Shown one piece after another: positions 53,150 through 63,469 of a stretch of 64,000 bases of DNA. The notes beneath the pieces were generated by a model. That model was given only the letters and a program-made list of their open reading frames with translations. It was not told the DNA's origin and did not search any database. The stretch covers positions 1-64,000 of the forward strand of contig JALHNT010000018.1 in assembly GCA_022843385.1 (NCBI GenBank). Direction: 5' to 3'. Both the position numbers and the translations under genes were made by a program. The stretch comes from Anaerolineae bacterium. Its GTDB lineage: Bacteria; Chloroflexota; Anaerolineae; Aggregatilineales; Phototrophicaceae. Position 1 is the stretch's first letter. Each line of letters opens with the position of its first letter.

Positions 53150-53848
53150 TCATTTCGCATGGACAAAACGATAACCAACACCCGGTTCGTTGAGGATATA
53201 GCGAATATTTCGTGCAGGATTTTCGCGCAGCTTCTTGCGAAGCTGATTGACAAAAACACGCACATAATGATCCATCTCGCCATACTCCGGTCCCCATACG
53301 GCGTTCAGGATAGCGCGGTGGGTTAATACCTTACCGGGATGCGTCGCCAATAGGCGCAACAGATCGTATTCTTTCGGTGTGAGGTGGATTTCCTCATTAT
53401 CGACATAGACGGCTCGATTCACGAGGTCAATGCGGAGCGCATCCACCACAATCTCGGCTTTGGGATTGAAACTCGGTTCACTCACCACACGGCGCAAAAT
53501 TGCCAGGATACGGGCTTGCAGTTCTTCCATGCCGAAGGGTTTTGTCAGGTAATCATCCGCGCCAGCATGAAGGGCCGCAACCTTTGTTTTCTCCTCATCA
53601 TGTACAGATAGCATGATGATCGGAATCTTTGACCACTCGCGCAAACGGCGGCAGACCTCGATCCCATCCGGTTCTGAATTGAGTGAGATGTCGAGGATGA
53701 TGACATCCGGCGATTGCTGTGCTGTCTGGGTGAGTGCATCTTGTCCATCGGCGGCCGTTACCACATCATAACTATATCCACCCAGGCCAATTTTAAGCTG
53801 CTTACGAATCTGGGGTTCATCATCCACAACCAGTATTCTAAGTTTCAT
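53150..53848 (-). CDS. kdpE: KdpE-like OmpR-family response regulator (first copy)
   Basis: The 232-residue product has an intact receiver (D9-D10, phospho-acceptor D53 in DVIILDISL, Lys in DDYLTKPF) and an OmpR winged helix (LTPKEYDLLRLLATHPGKVLTHRAILNAVWGPEY). The C-terminal motif ENPARNIRYILNEPGVGYRF is typical of KdpE. It partners the short KdpD-like kinase 4 bp upstream. The window carries a second KdpE at 62572, so the cell has two such pathways. Confidence 0.9.
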   Translation of the reverse strand: MKLRILVVDDEPQIRKQLKIGLGGYSYDVVTAADGQDALTQTAQQSPDVIILDISLNSEPDGIEVCRRLREWSKIPIIMLSVHDEEKTKVAALHAGADDYLTKPFGMEELQARILAILRRVVSEPSFNPKAEIVVDALRIDLVNRAVYVDNEEIHLTPKEYDLLRLLATHPGKVLTHRAILNAVWGPEYGEMDHYVRVFVNQLRKKLRENPARNIRYILNEPGVGYRFVHAK

Positions 53849-53852
53849 CGGG

Positions 53853-55244
53853 TTATTCCTGATTCAGCGGGAGACCTATGATAAATGTTGCGCCATTGCC
53901 CGGTGTGTCTTCGACGGATAAACATCCCTGGTGAGCTTCGATAATGCCTTTGGCGATGGGAAGACCCAGCCCAATACGTCCTTCCCGTCCACGATAAAAG
54001 GGTTCCATCATATGCGCTTTTACTTCAGCGTTGATGGTTTCGCCATGATTGATGACTTTGACAAGCACCTGTTTTCCTTCAACAGCCCCCTGAATTTCGA
54101 TCTGTGAATGGGCAGGCTCATAGCGGAGCGCGTTATCGACGATATTGCTGAGTGCCTGCAAGATTAGACCATAATCAAAATCGACCAGCGGCATATTTTC
54201 TGGAAACGCAATCTTGATCCGTTCTTGCCGAGTCAACTGCCAGGCGCGGGCGGCGACATCCCCCACGACTTCCTCGAACGAATTCAACTGACAGTTCAAT
54301 GTCAACGCGCCCGCTTTCAAGCGTGACATATCGAGCAGATTTCCAACTAACTGATCCAGTTGATCCACCTCATGCTCTATCGTTTCCGCCGTGGCGATTC
54401 TCTCTTCTTCATTGAGTTGCGCATGAAACTGTCTCAGGTTACTGGCGGATGTCTTGATAATCGTAATGGGCGTTCGCAAATCATGCGACACCGCATGGAG
54501 AATTGCGGTCTTGAGCTTATCTGATTCCTCAAATTGTTGGCTTTTGCTCGCGCGTTCAACCAGGTCAATCCGTTGCAGTGCCATCGCCGCCTGTGAAACA
54601 CAGGTGTTCAGAAGCTGGACTTGATGCCTGGCAAGGGGCGCAGTGAATGTGACTCGCACGGTGCCGTAGATGCGTTCGCCGCTTTGCAGCAGGAGATAGT
54701 GAACCATACTGTCATCGACCATCGTTTCACTGGCGTGAGGCAAAACATGCGCCTGTCGGGCGGCCAGTTCTTTCAGCAGCACAGTAGTCAGCGCTTCGTA
54801 AACCCCCTCAGGCTGGGAAAGCTGGTTAAATGAACCCGTTAACTGGTAGAGGATCTCCTGTTCTCGTGCACGTTGATGTGCTTCCTGAGACTGCTGCCGA
54901 GCATTGGCCGCTAACCGTCCGGCGATGCTTGCCACGATCAAGAACACCAGCAAATCCAGCACTTCACGCGAGTCCGCCACGAGCAGGCTGTAGAACGGCG
55001 GCACAAGGAAATAATTGATACACATGAAGCTGAGAAATGTGGTCACGAAGGCGGGTAAGGTACCAGCGCGAATCGCCACAATGACCACGAAAAGCAGGTA
55101 AATCATGGTGAAATTCGCCAGCGTCAGTGTGTCGCGCAACAGCACTGCGCCGAGTGTAATCCCGGCAACGCCAAACAACACCGCGCTGTAAATCTTTACT
55201 GATTTAAGGCTATTCAAATCCCTGCCATCCTGTCTGTTGTCCAT
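53853..55244 (-). CDS. short KdpD-like sensor kinase lacking the N-terminal KdpD/Usp domains
   Basis: ATG 55244 (MDNRQDGRDL) is preferred, because the longer frame to 55346 would run through the putative KdpE site of the kdpF promoter. The 463-residue product begins with four membrane helices of the DUF4118 type (about 15-110), then a GAF-like region, HisKA (AVSHDLRTPITIIKTSAS) and HATPase (NIVDNALRYEP, GRIGLGLPIAKGI). The 380-residue ATP-binding and Usp part of full KdpD is absent, so it must sense potassium or turgor differently, or rely on another protein such as the Usp-like product at 50420. Confidence 0.88.
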   Translation of the reverse strand: MDNRQDGRDLNSLKSVKIYSAVLFGVAGITLGAVLLRDTLTLANFTMIYLLFVVIVAIRAGTLPAFVTTFLSFMCINYFLVPPFYSLLVADSREVLDLLVFLIVASIAGRLAANARQQSQEAHQRAREQEILYQLTGSFNQLSQPEGVYEALTTVLLKELAARQAHVLPHASETMVDDSMVHYLLLQSGERIYGTVRVTFTAPLARHQVQLLNTCVSQAAMALQRIDLVERASKSQQFEESDKLKTAILHAVSHDLRTPITIIKTSASNLRQFHAQLNEEERIATAETIEHEVDQLDQLVGNLLDMSRLKAGALTLNCQLNSFEEVVGDVAARAWQLTRQERIKIAFPENMPLVDFDYGLILQALSNIVDNALRYEPAHSQIEIQGAVEGKQVLVKVINHGETINAEVKAHMMEPFYRGREGRIGLGLPIAKGIIEAHQGCLSVEDTPGNGATFIIGLPLNQE

Positions 55245-55282
55245 TTCAATTCTACAGTACCTGACCGCAATGCCAGTCGATC

Positions 55283-55300
55283 TTGATACTTTCTTGATGC
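55283..55300 (+). promoter_or_regulatory. KdpE-like direct repeat upstream of kdpF
   Basis: TTGATAC (55283-55289) and TTGATGC (55294-55300) are tandem half-sites spaced 11 bp, the geometry of OmpR-family binding sites. The core TGATACTTTCTT is shared with the element before the KimA-like gene. It lies in the divergent gap between the short kinase gene and kdpF. Confidence 0.5.
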
Positions 55301-55376
55301 CCTCGCCACACATTCTGACCCCGATTTGATGTCCGATGCGCAACAATCAACCGTGAAGCAAAAAGGAGAGGCCGTT

Positions 55377-55466
55377 ATGGATTGGGAACTGGTTATTGCC
55401 GGGCTGATCGCCCTGCTGCTGTTGGGGTATCTGGCCTATTCACTGGTGTATCCAGAGAGGTTTTAG
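55377..55466 (+). CDS. kdpF: KdpF, small subunit of the potassium pump
   Basis: This 29-codon gene encodes a single membrane helix (WELVIAGLIALLLLGYLAYS) with the short tail LVYPERF, the same size and shape as Escherichia coli KdpF. AAAAGGAG lies upstream of the ATG. KdpF stabilises the KdpABC complex in the membrane. It is followed 3 bp later by kdpA. Confidence 0.9.
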   Translation: MDWELVIAGLIALLLLGYLAYSLVYPERF

Positions 55467-55469
55467 AGT

Positions 55470-57160
55470 ATGACAGCGCTTGAACTGCTGCAAATTGTCG
55501 TTTATTTCGGGCTGCTCATCGTCTGTACACCGCTGTTGGGTGGCTACATGGCGCGGGTGTTCAGCAATGAATGGACTCTGCTCACGCCGCTTGTGCGCCC
55601 GCTGGAAACCGGCATCTACCGGCTCGCTGGTGTTAACGCCAATGAGGAACAGAGCTGGCGGCAGTACACACTGCGCTGCTGGCCTTTAATGGGGTGGGCT
55701 TCCTGATTGTGTTCCTCTTGCAGATATTCCAGGGCAGCCTGCCACTGAACCCGGCCGGGCTGGCTAGCGTGGAACCCGCTCTGGCCTTCAACACGGCTAC
55801 CAGCTTTATGACCAACACCAACTGGCAGTCCTACGCCGGCGAAACCACCCTCAGCTACCTGACGCAGATGGTCGGGCTGGCGGTGCAGAACTTCGTTAGC
55901 GCCGCGACGGGCATCGCCGTCGTCATCGCCTTGACGCGCGGGCTGGCGCGGAAATCAGCGACGACGCTGGGCAATTTCTGGCAGGATATAGTGCGTTCGA
56001 CGCTCTATGTGCTGCTGCCGTTATCCATCGTGCTGGCGCTCATTTTGGTCAGCCAGGGTGTAATCCAGAACTTCAATGCGCCTGTGGTGGCGACGACCCT
56101 CACGGGCGAAACGCAAACGCTGCCACAGGGACCCGCCGCGTCGCAGGTCGCCATCAAACAGCTTGGCACCAATGGTGGCGGCTTCTTCAACGTCAACAGC
56201 GCCCATCCCTACGAAAATCCCACGCCGTTGAGCAACTTCCTCCAGGTGTTCGCGATCCTGCTCATCCCGGCAGCGCTGACCTTCACCTATGGCAAGATGG
56301 TTGGCTCGACCCGCCAGGGATGGGTGATCTTTGCCGCCATGCTGATTCTGTTGCTGGTGGGTTTCAGCGTGATGCTGATCGCCGAGTACACTCCGAATCC
56401 GGTGTTTGGCACAGCAAGCGCGATGGAAGGCAAAGAAACCCGCTTTGGTATTATGAACAGCATCCTGTGGGGCGCGACCACAACTGCCGCCTCCAACGGC
56501 TCGGTCAACGCCATGCACAGCAGCTTCAGCCCGCTGGCCGGCGGAATTGCCATGCTCAACATCATGCTCGGCGAAGTGATCTTCGGCGGGGTGGGCGCGG
56601 GCCTGTACGGCATGTTGATCTTCGTCATCCTGACGGTGTTCATCGCCGGGTTGATGGTGGGGCGCACGCCAGAGTATCTGGGCAAGAAGATCGAAGCCCG
56701 CGAGATCAAGATGGCGATCATCGCCGTGCTGCTGCCCTCAGCCGCCATTCTGCTGTTCGCCGCGCTGGCATCCGTCACCGAGGCCGGTTTATCCAGCCGC
56801 GCCAACACCGGGCCGCATGGCTTCAGCGAAATCCTCTACGCCTTCACCTCAGCGGCGGGCAATAACGGCAGCGCCTTCGCCGGGTTGAACGCCAATACAC
56901 CCTTCTACAACATCCTGCTGGGCATCGCCATGTGGATTGGGCGCTTCGGCGTGATCCTACCCGCGCTGGCAATCGCTGGCAGCATGGTCGGCAAGCGCGT
57001 TGCGCCGCCCTCTCCCGGCACCTTCCCGACCGACAGCCCCTTGTTCGTCGGCCTGTTGATTGCTGTCATTCTCATTGTCGGTGCGCTGACCTTTTTCCCG
57101 GCGCTGGCGCTGGGGCCTATCGTTGAACAATTGCTGCTGAACGCCGGGCGGGCGTTCTAA
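55470..57160 (+). pseudogene. kdpA: KdpA potassium channel subunit, reading frame broken by a one-base deletion
   Basis: The first frame (55470 onward) gives the normal KdpA N-terminus through W-R-Q-Y-T-L and then ends at a false stop near 55706. The second frame continues from the same point with [33 protein letters not shown] and [15 protein letters not shown] to a normal C-terminus at 57160. Adding one G after base 55673 (CTGCGC to CTGGCGC) restores the family sequence Y-T-L-A-L-L-A-F-N. All four selectivity-filter regions (for example [16 protein letters not shown]) are intact. The other kdp genes are undamaged, so a sequencing error or a very recent mutation is likely. Confidence 0.88.
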
Positions 57161-57176
57161 ACCGAGGAGAACCATT

Positions 57177-59285
57177 ATGGCAGTACAAACCAAGATGAAA
57201 GCGCGCCCCCTGTTTGAACGGGCGATTCTGCGCCGGGCAGTGATCGACGCTTTTCGCAAACTCGACCCGCGCCAGCAGGTCAAGAATCCCGTGATGCTGG
57301 TCGTCAGCGTTGGTGCAGTGATGACTTCAGCGCTGCTGATCCGTGATGTCATCGCCGGACGCACGGCTGACCTGGGCTTCAATCTGCAAATCACCCTGTG
57401 GCTGTGGTTCACTGCGCTGTTTGCTAACTTTGCCGAGGCGATGGCAGAAGGGCGCGGCAAAGCGCAGGCCGACAGCTTGCGGAAGGCGCGGACGCAGATG
57501 ATGGCGCGGCGGCTGACCGGCAGCAAAGAAGAACGGGTGCCGGCGTCGCAGTTAAAAAAGGGCGATCAGGTGGTCTGTGAAGCCGGTGATGTCATCCCCG
57601 GTGACGGCGAAGTGGTCGAAGGCATCGCTAGCGTGGACGAAAGCGCCATCACCGGCGAATCGGCTCCGGTCATCCGCGAAAGCGGCGGCGACCGCAGCGC
57701 GGTGACGGGCGGCACCCGCGTGTTGAGTGACCGTATCGTGATTCGCATTACCTCGGAACAGGGCAGCACCTTTCTAGACCGCATGATTGCGCTGGTGGAA
57801 GGGGCGAAACGCCAGAAGACGCCCAACGAAATCGCCCTGACGATCCTGCTCTCCGGTCTGACCATCATCTTCCTGCTGGCAGTGGTCTCGCTGAGGGCGT
57901 TCGCCGCCTACAGCGAAATGGAGTCGGGCCTAACCGAAACAGCAGCAACCGTCCCCGTCTTGATCGCGCTGCTGGTGTGCCTCATCCCTACTACCATTGG
58001 CGGCTTGTTGAGCGCCATCGGTATCAGCGGCATGGATCGCATGATCCAGCGCAACGTGCTGGCGACCAGCGGGCGGGCGGTGGAAGCCGCTGGCGACATC
58101 GATGTGCTGCTGCTGGATAAGACCGGCACGATCACGCTGGGCAATCGCATGGCGACCAACTTTGTCCCGGCAGGGCGTGTTGCGGCTGATCGGCTGGCGG
58201 ATGCGGCGCAATTGTCATCGCTGGCCGATGAGACCCCTGAAGGCCGCAGCATCGTCGTGCTGGCAAAAGAGCGTTTCGGGCTGCGTGGACGGGAGCTGCA
58301 CGACCTGAAAGCTGAATTCATCCCGTTCACCGCCCAGACGCGCATGAGTGGGGTGGACTTCCCGGCGCTTGATGGGCATCCGGTGCGCAGCATCCGCAAG
58401 GGAGCTGCCGACGCGGTGAAGAAACATGTCGAGGCGCTGGGCGGCACCTATCCGGCGGATGTGCAGGGCGCGGTGGATGGCATCGCCAAAACCGGTGGCA
58501 CACCGCTGGTGGTCGCTGAAGGCAAAGAGGTGCTGGGGGTGATCGAACTCAAGGACATCGTGAAGGGCGGCATCAAGGAACGCTTCGCCCAACTGCGGAC
58601 GATGGGCATCCGCACCGTGATGATCACCGGCGATAATCCCCTGACCGCCGCCGCGATTGCTGCCGAAGCCGGAGTCGATGACTTCATGGCGCAAGCCACC
58701 CCGGAAGACAAGCTCAAACGCATCCGTAATGAACAGGCGGGCGGGCATCTGGTGGCGATGACCGGCGACGGCACCAACGATGCGCCGGCCTTAGCACAGG
58801 CTGATGTGGGCGTGGCGATGAATACCGGCACCCAGGCCGCCCGCGAAGCCGGCAATATGGTTGACCTGGACAGCGACCCGACCAAGCTGATCGAAGTAGT
58901 CGAGATCGGTAAGCAGCTTCTGATGACGCGCGGCGCACTGACCACCTTTAGCATCGCCAACGATGTCGCCAAGTATTTCGCCATCATCCCGGCGCTGTTC
59001 GGCACACTATACGCTGCAGGAGCAGGCGCGGTGGGGCCGTTGGCGGCGCTGAATATCATGGCGCTGTCCTCGCCGCAGAGCGCCATCCTCAGCGCGACCA
59101 TCTTCAACGCGCTCATCATCATCGCCCTGGTGCCACTGGCGCTGCGCGGTGTGAGCTACAAGCCGATGGGCGCGGGGGCAGTCTTGCAGCGCAACCTGCT
59201 GATTTATGGTCTGGGTGGGCTGATTGTCCCCTTCATCGGCATCAAACTGATTGACCTCATCATCACCGCAATCGGGCTGGCGTAA
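57177..59285 (+). CDS. kdpB: KdpB, P-type ATPase subunit of the potassium pump
   Basis: The 702-residue product is a full-length KdpB. Phosphorylation motif [14 protein letters not shown], actuator motif ITGESAPV, hinge [18 protein letters not shown] and membrane segments in the family positions are present. It hydrolyses ATP to drive uptake through KdpA. GAGGAG precedes the ATG, 16 bp after the kdpA stop. Confidence 0.97.
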   Translation: MAVQTKMKARPLFERAILRRAVIDAFRKLDPRQQVKNPVMLVVSVGAVMTSALLIRDVIAGRTADLGFNLQITLWLWFTALFANFAEAMAEGRGKAQADSLRKARTQMMARRLTGSKEERVPASQLKKGDQVVCEAGDVIPGDGEVVEGIASVDESAITGESAPVIRESGGDRSAVTGGTRVLSDRIVIRITSEQGSTFLDRMIALVEGAKRQKTPNEIALTILLSGLTIIFLLAVVSLRAFAAYSEMESGLTETAATVPVLIALLVCLIPTTIGGLLSAIGISGMDRMIQRNVLATSGRAVEAAGDIDVLLLDKTGTITLGNRMATNFVPAGRVAADRLADAAQLSSLADETPEGRSIVVLAKERFGLRGRELHDLKAEFIPFTAQTRMSGVDFPALDGHPVRSIRKGAADAVKKHVEALGGTYPADVQGAVDGIAKTGGTPLVVAEGKEVLGVIELKDIVKGGIKERFAQLRTMGIRTVMITGDNPLTAAAIAAEAGVDDFMAQATPEDKLKRIRNEQAGGHLVAMTGDGTNDAPALAQADVGVAMNTGTQAAREAGNMVDLDSDPTKLIEVVEIGKQLLMTRGALTTFSIANDVAKYFAIIPALFGTLYAAGAGAVGPLAALNIMALSSPQSAILSATIFNALIIIALVPLALRGVSYKPMGAGAVLQRNLLIYGLGGLIVPFIGIKLIDLIITAIGLA

Positions 59286-59298
59286 AGGAGTCTTGCTC

Positions 59299-59868
59299 AT
59301 GTCAAAAACCCTCTTCCCGGCGCTGCGAATGCTGCTGGTACTCACGATCCTCACGGGTGTCATTTATCCACTGGTCATCACGCTGGCGGCGCAGACGCTC
59401 TTCCCAGAACAGGCCAATGGCAGCCTGATCCGCGCGGGCGAAACAATCATCGGTTCGTCTCTGATCGGACAGAATATGAACAACGACCCGCGCTACTTCT
59501 GGTCACGTCCGTCGGCGGTCAGTTATAATCCGCTGCCCTCCGGCGGCAGCAATCTGGGGTCGATCAACGCCGGCCTACAGGCGACCGTTGCCCAGCGTCA
59601 GGCTGATTTCCACTCGTTGAATGGGCTGGCGGATGATGGGATGGTTTCATCTGAAATGCTCTTCGCCTCTGGCAGCGGACTTGATCCGCATATCAGCCCG
59701 GAAGCGGCGCGGTCACAGACAGGGCGCATTGCTGAGATCCGGGGCATTGAACAAGGAGTTCTGATTGATCTGGTCAACAGTCTGGTCGAGCCGCCGCAGT
59801 TGGGCTTTCTGGGGCAAGAACGGGTGAACGTTCTGCTGCTCAATCGGGCGCTGGATCAATTACAATAG
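59299..59868 (+). CDS. kdpC: KdpC, periplasmic subunit of the potassium pump
   Basis: ATG 59299 follows AAAGGAG; a longer frame begins inside kdpB. The 189-residue product has one N-terminal membrane helix (MLLVLTILTGVIYPLVITLA) and the KdpC signatures GSSLIGQNMNNDPRYFWSRP and SGSGLDPHISPEAA. It completes the KdpFABC pump. Confidence 0.96.
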   Translation: MSKTLFPALRMLLVLTILTGVIYPLVITLAAQTLFPEQANGSLIRAGETIIGSSLIGQNMNNDPRYFWSRPSAVSYNPLPSGGSNLGSINAGLQATVAQRQADFHSLNGLADDGMVSSEMLFASGSGLDPHISPEAARSQTGRIAEIRGIEQGVLIDLVNSLVEPPQLGFLGQERVNVLLLNRALDQLQ

Positions 59869-59893
59869 AAGCAGAGCAATCATGAGGGATTCG

Positions 59894-62575
59894 ATGGACG
59901 AATACCGCCCTGACCCCGACGCGCTGTTAGCAGCGATCCAGAAGCAGGAAGAACGTCAGCAGCGCGGCAAACTCAAAATCTTCTTCGGTATGGCGGCCGG
60001 GGTTGGCAAAACCTACGCCATGCTCGAAGCCGCTCGCCGCGCCAAAGCGGATGGGATCGATGTGGTCATCGGCTATGTCGAAACGCACAAACGCGCCGAG
60101 ACCGAGGCGCTGGTGGCCGGGCTGGAAATCATCCCGCGCCAGAAAGTTGAATATCGCGGCACACTGCTGGAGGAGATGGATACCGATGCGATCCTCCAGC
60201 GGCAGCCCCATACCGTGTTGGTCGATGAACTGGCGCATACCAATGTTCCCGGAGTGCGCCATGTTAAGCGCTATCAGGATGTAGAGGAATTGCTGGAAGC
60301 GGGCATCAACGTCTATACGACGGTCAATGTCCAGCACTTCGAGAGTCGCGCCGATGCCGTCCGCCAGATCACGGGCATCACCGTCCATGAGACGGTTCCT
60401 GACTCGATTCTGGACATGGCTGATGAAATTGAACTGGTCGATCTCTCGCCAGAAGACCTGCGCAAGCGGCTGGCCGAAGGCAAAGTCTACACGTCGGAGC
60501 GCATCGAGACGGCTACCAGTAACTTTTTCCGCGTGGGCAACCTGACAGCACTGCGCGAGATGGCACTGCGGCTGACCGCCGAGCGTGTCGATCATCAGCT
60601 TCAGGATTACATGCGCGCCAAACAGATCGCCGGCCCCTGGAAATCGGGCGAACGGCTGCTGGTGGCGGTGGGGCCGAGTCCGTTCTCCGAGCGCCTGATC
60701 CGCTGGACGCGACGCATGGCCTACAACCTGGAAGCGCCCTGGCTGGCGGCCTACATCGAAACGCCGGATGGGGTGAGCGCCGAGCAGAAAGAGCGTCTGG
60801 GGGATAACCTGGCGCTGGTACGTAATCTCGGTGGGGAAGTGATAGTAACCTCCGGGAGCGATGTCAGTGATGGCTTGCTGCGTCTGGCGCGTCAGCGCAA
60901 CGTGACGCAAATCGTGGTCGGCAAGCCGCTGCGCAATCGATTACAGGAATGGCTGCGCGGCGGATCGCTGGTTGATCATCTGATCCGCGCCAGCGGTGAC
61001 ATTGACATCTATGTCGTCACGGGAGACAAGCCAGAGACCGAAGCCGCTTCGCGCACGACAACGGTGGTCCACCATTCAGCCTGGGTACAATACCTGCTGG
61101 CCGTCGGGATTGTGATCGCGGTAACGGTGCTGAATCTGATCTCAATGTCCGTCATCAGCTATCAGGCAGTGGGCTTGATAGAACTGCTGGCGGTGCTGCT
61201 CATTGCCATTTACATCGGGCGCGGGCCGGCGCTGCTGGCGGCGGCTGTCAGCGCGATTTCCTGGAATTTCTTGTTCATCGAGCCGCGCTTCACTTTTCAG
61301 ATTTCTCGCGCCGAAGATGTCATCCTGTTTTTGCTGTATTTCGCCATCGCGATTTTCACTGGCAATCTGACCGCCAGGCTGCGAACCCAGGAGCGTCAGG
61401 CGCGCAGCAATGCTGATCGAACCATGGCCCTCTACACCCTGGCCCACGAAATCGCCGCAGCAGTGAACATGGATGATGTGCTGCGAACGGCTGCCGCCCA
61501 GATTGGGCGCGTCTTCGATGCGGAGGTAGCTGTGCTGCTGCCGCAGGGTGGACGAAGTGGGCTGGCACCCCATGTCTGTAGCACTGCGAGGCTGGATGAC
61601 AAGGAATTCAGCGTCGGCCTCTGGGCCTATGATAATGGCAAGCCCGCCGGACGGTTTACCGATACCCTGCCTTTATCCACCGTGCAGTTCATTCCACTCA
61701 ACACATCCACGCGCACGGTGGGCGTAATCGGCATTCGCGCTCGCCAGACCGAACGGCTGTCCTTCGACCAGGAGGCCTTGCTCGAAACTTTCATCAATCA
61801 GATCGCGCTGGTGATTGAGCGGGAATTGCTGGACGAAGCGGCGGAACAATCGGCCATGCTCAAAGAGTCCGAGCGCCTTTACACCACGCTGCTCAATTCG
61901 ATTTCGCACGAGCTGCGGACTCCGATCGCCGCCATCACCGGTGCCGCGAGCAGCCTGCTCGATACCTCGACCCGCGCTAATGAATCGGCCCGCTTAGAAC
62001 TCACGCACAATATTCAGAGCGCCGCCGGTCGGCTCAACAGGCTGGTTGAAAATCTGCTGGATATGTCGCGGTTGGAAAGTGGGCGGTTGCAGCTTAAACG
62101 TGACTGGTGCGATGTGAGCGAGGTCATTGGCGTTGCCGTGAAGAATCTGGCGCAGGAACTGGCTGAACGTCGGTTGACCATAGATACTGCCCCGTCCCTG
62201 CCACTGATTCAGGTGGATTTTGTGCTGCTGGAACAGGTGCTGGTAAACCTGCTGGATAACGCCTGTCATTACACACCCGCTGGATCGCCCATCGCAATCA
62301 CGGCCAGGCAGCAGGGGCAAACGATTGAAATCGCCGTCCGCGACGCTGGCGAGGGCATCCCGCCGGACGATCTGGAACGGATTTTTGACAAATTCTATCG
62401 TGTATCGGGAACGGCTGCCGGTGGCACAGGACTGGGCTTATCCATCAGTCGTGGTCTGATCGAGGCTCATGGTGGCAGCCTGAGCGCCGAAAATGTGGCG
62501 AGCGGGGGTGCCGAGTTCATCATTCGCCTGCCCTTAACGGCGGCCCCGCCCCCAGTGAAAGAGGCGACCGCATGA
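59894..62575 (+). CDS. kdpD: KdpD, full-length potassium/turgor sensor histidine kinase
   Basis: ATG 59894 is preferred because GAGGG stands five bases upstream; ATG 59882 is the alternative. The 893-residue product has the KdpD N-terminal domain with Walker A GMAAGVGKTYAML and DELAHTNVPG, a Usp-like domain at about 240-370, four membrane helices near 395-490, a GAF domain, and the kinase core (SISHELRTPIAAITG, DNACHYTP, GTGLGLSISRGLIEAHGG). It phosphorylates or dephosphorylates KdpE in response to potassium limitation. It overlaps kdpE by 4 bp. Confidence 0.96.
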   Translation: MDEYRPDPDALLAAIQKQEERQQRGKLKIFFGMAAGVGKTYAMLEAARRAKADGIDVVIGYVETHKRAETEALVAGLEIIPRQKVEYRGTLLEEMDTDAILQRQPHTVLVDELAHTNVPGVRHVKRYQDVEELLEAGINVYTTVNVQHFESRADAVRQITGITVHETVPDSILDMADEIELVDLSPEDLRKRLAEGKVYTSERIETATSNFFRVGNLTALREMALRLTAERVDHQLQDYMRAKQIAGPWKSGERLLVAVGPSPFSERLIRWTRRMAYNLEAPWLAAYIETPDGVSAEQKERLGDNLALVRNLGGEVIVTSGSDVSDGLLRLARQRNVTQIVVGKPLRNRLQEWLRGGSLVDHLIRASGDIDIYVVTGDKPETEAASRTTTVVHHSAWVQYLLAVGIVIAVTVLNLISMSVISYQAVGLIELLAVLLIAIYIGRGPALLAAAVSAISWNFLFIEPRFTFQISRAEDVILFLLYFAIAIFTGNLTARLRTQERQARSNADRTMALYTLAHEIAAAVNMDDVLRTAAAQIGRVFDAEVAVLLPQGGRSGLAPHVCSTARLDDKEFSVGLWAYDNGKPAGRFTDTLPLSTVQFIPLNTSTRTVGVIGIRARQTERLSFDQEALLETFINQIALVIERELLDEAAEQSAMLKESERLYTTLLNSISHELRTPIAAITGAASSLLDTSTRANESARLELTHNIQSAAGRLNRLVENLLDMSRLESGRLQLKRDWCDVSEVIGVAVKNLAQELAERRLTIDTAPSLPLIQVDFVLLEQVLVNLLDNACHYTPAGSPIAITARQQGQTIEIAVRDAGEGIPPDDLERIFDKFYRVSGTAAGGTGLGLSISRGLIEAHGGSLSAENVASGGAEFIIRLPLTAAPPPVKEATA

Positions 62576-63261
62576 GCGCTGGATTACAGGTGTTGATTGT
62601 CGATGATGAGGTACAGATTCGCCGCTTTTTGCGCATCAGTCTGGAGGCGCATGGCTATCGCGTTTATGAAACGGCGGACGGACAGGAGGGTATCCTCAAG
62701 ACCGCCCAGTTACGTCCTGATCTTGTGATCCTCGATATGGGGCTGCCGGATATGGATGGGCTGGAGGTGCTGAAGCGGCTGCGGGAATGGACGCAAACGC
62801 CGGTCATCATCCTCTCGGTGCGCGATAGTGACCGCGATAAAGTGATGGCGCTGGATGCCGGGGCAGATGATTACCTGACCAAGCCCTTCAGCATGGATGA
62901 ACTGCTGGCGCGAATCCGTACCGCCCAGCGCCACGCCCAGCCCCAGACGCAGGAAGCGACCTTCACCAGCGGTCATCTGCATGTTGACCTGACACGCCGT
63001 CTTGTCACGGTGCAAGGCGAGTCAATCAAGCTCACCCCGACCGAATATGCTCTGCTGCGGTTGTTGATCCAACATGCCGGCAAAGTGCTGACTCATCAGC
63101 AAATCCTGCGGGCGGTCTGGGGCCCGGAGTATGTTCAGGAGACTCATTATCTGCGCGTGTACTTTGCCCAACTGCGGCAGAAGATTGAAGCAAACCCAGC
63201 GCTGCCCGAAATCATCCTGACAGAACCGGGGGTGGGGTATCGGCTGGTCAATCCCCTCTAG
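62572..63261 (+). CDS. kdpE: KdpE, OmpR-family response regulator (second copy)
   Basis: The 229-residue product has the acidic pocket D11-D12, phospho-acceptor D55 in DLVILDMGLPDMDG, Lys in DDYLTKPF, and the winged helix LTPTEYALLRLLIQHAGKVL with a typical KdpE C-terminus ILTEPGVGYRL. It should activate kdpFABC and possibly the KimA-like gene. The receiver and output domains are both complete. Confidence 0.95.
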   Translation: MSAGLQVLIVDDEVQIRRFLRISLEAHGYRVYETADGQEGILKTAQLRPDLVILDMGLPDMDGLEVLKRLREWTQTPVIILSVRDSDRDKVMALDAGADDYLTKPFSMDELLARIRTAQRHAQPQTQEATFTSGHLHVDLTRRLVTVQGESIKLTPTEYALLRLLIQHAGKVLTHQQILRAVWGPEYVQETHYLRVYFAQLRQKIEANPALPEIILTEPGVGYRLVNPL

Positions 63262-63469
63262 AGGAATTCGACACGAGTTAGTCTCTAGCGCATCTGCTTC
63301 CTCTCTCACAGTACCCTGATCTCTTATTCCCTGCTGCCTGATACTGGCTGTTTCTAGCTGCATTTCTTATTGAGCCGCAGGTCACAAGCGAGCAACCGTG
63401 GACGCAGTGAACGGTGATTGAGCATCCATTTTGCCGATCTCAGCATAGTTAGCTTTTTCAGATGTGCGT
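63262..63469. other. short gap between convergent kdpE and GH4 genes
   Basis: No gene, clear hairpin or repeat is visible in these 208 bp, although two convergent transcripts must end here. Confidence 0.4.
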
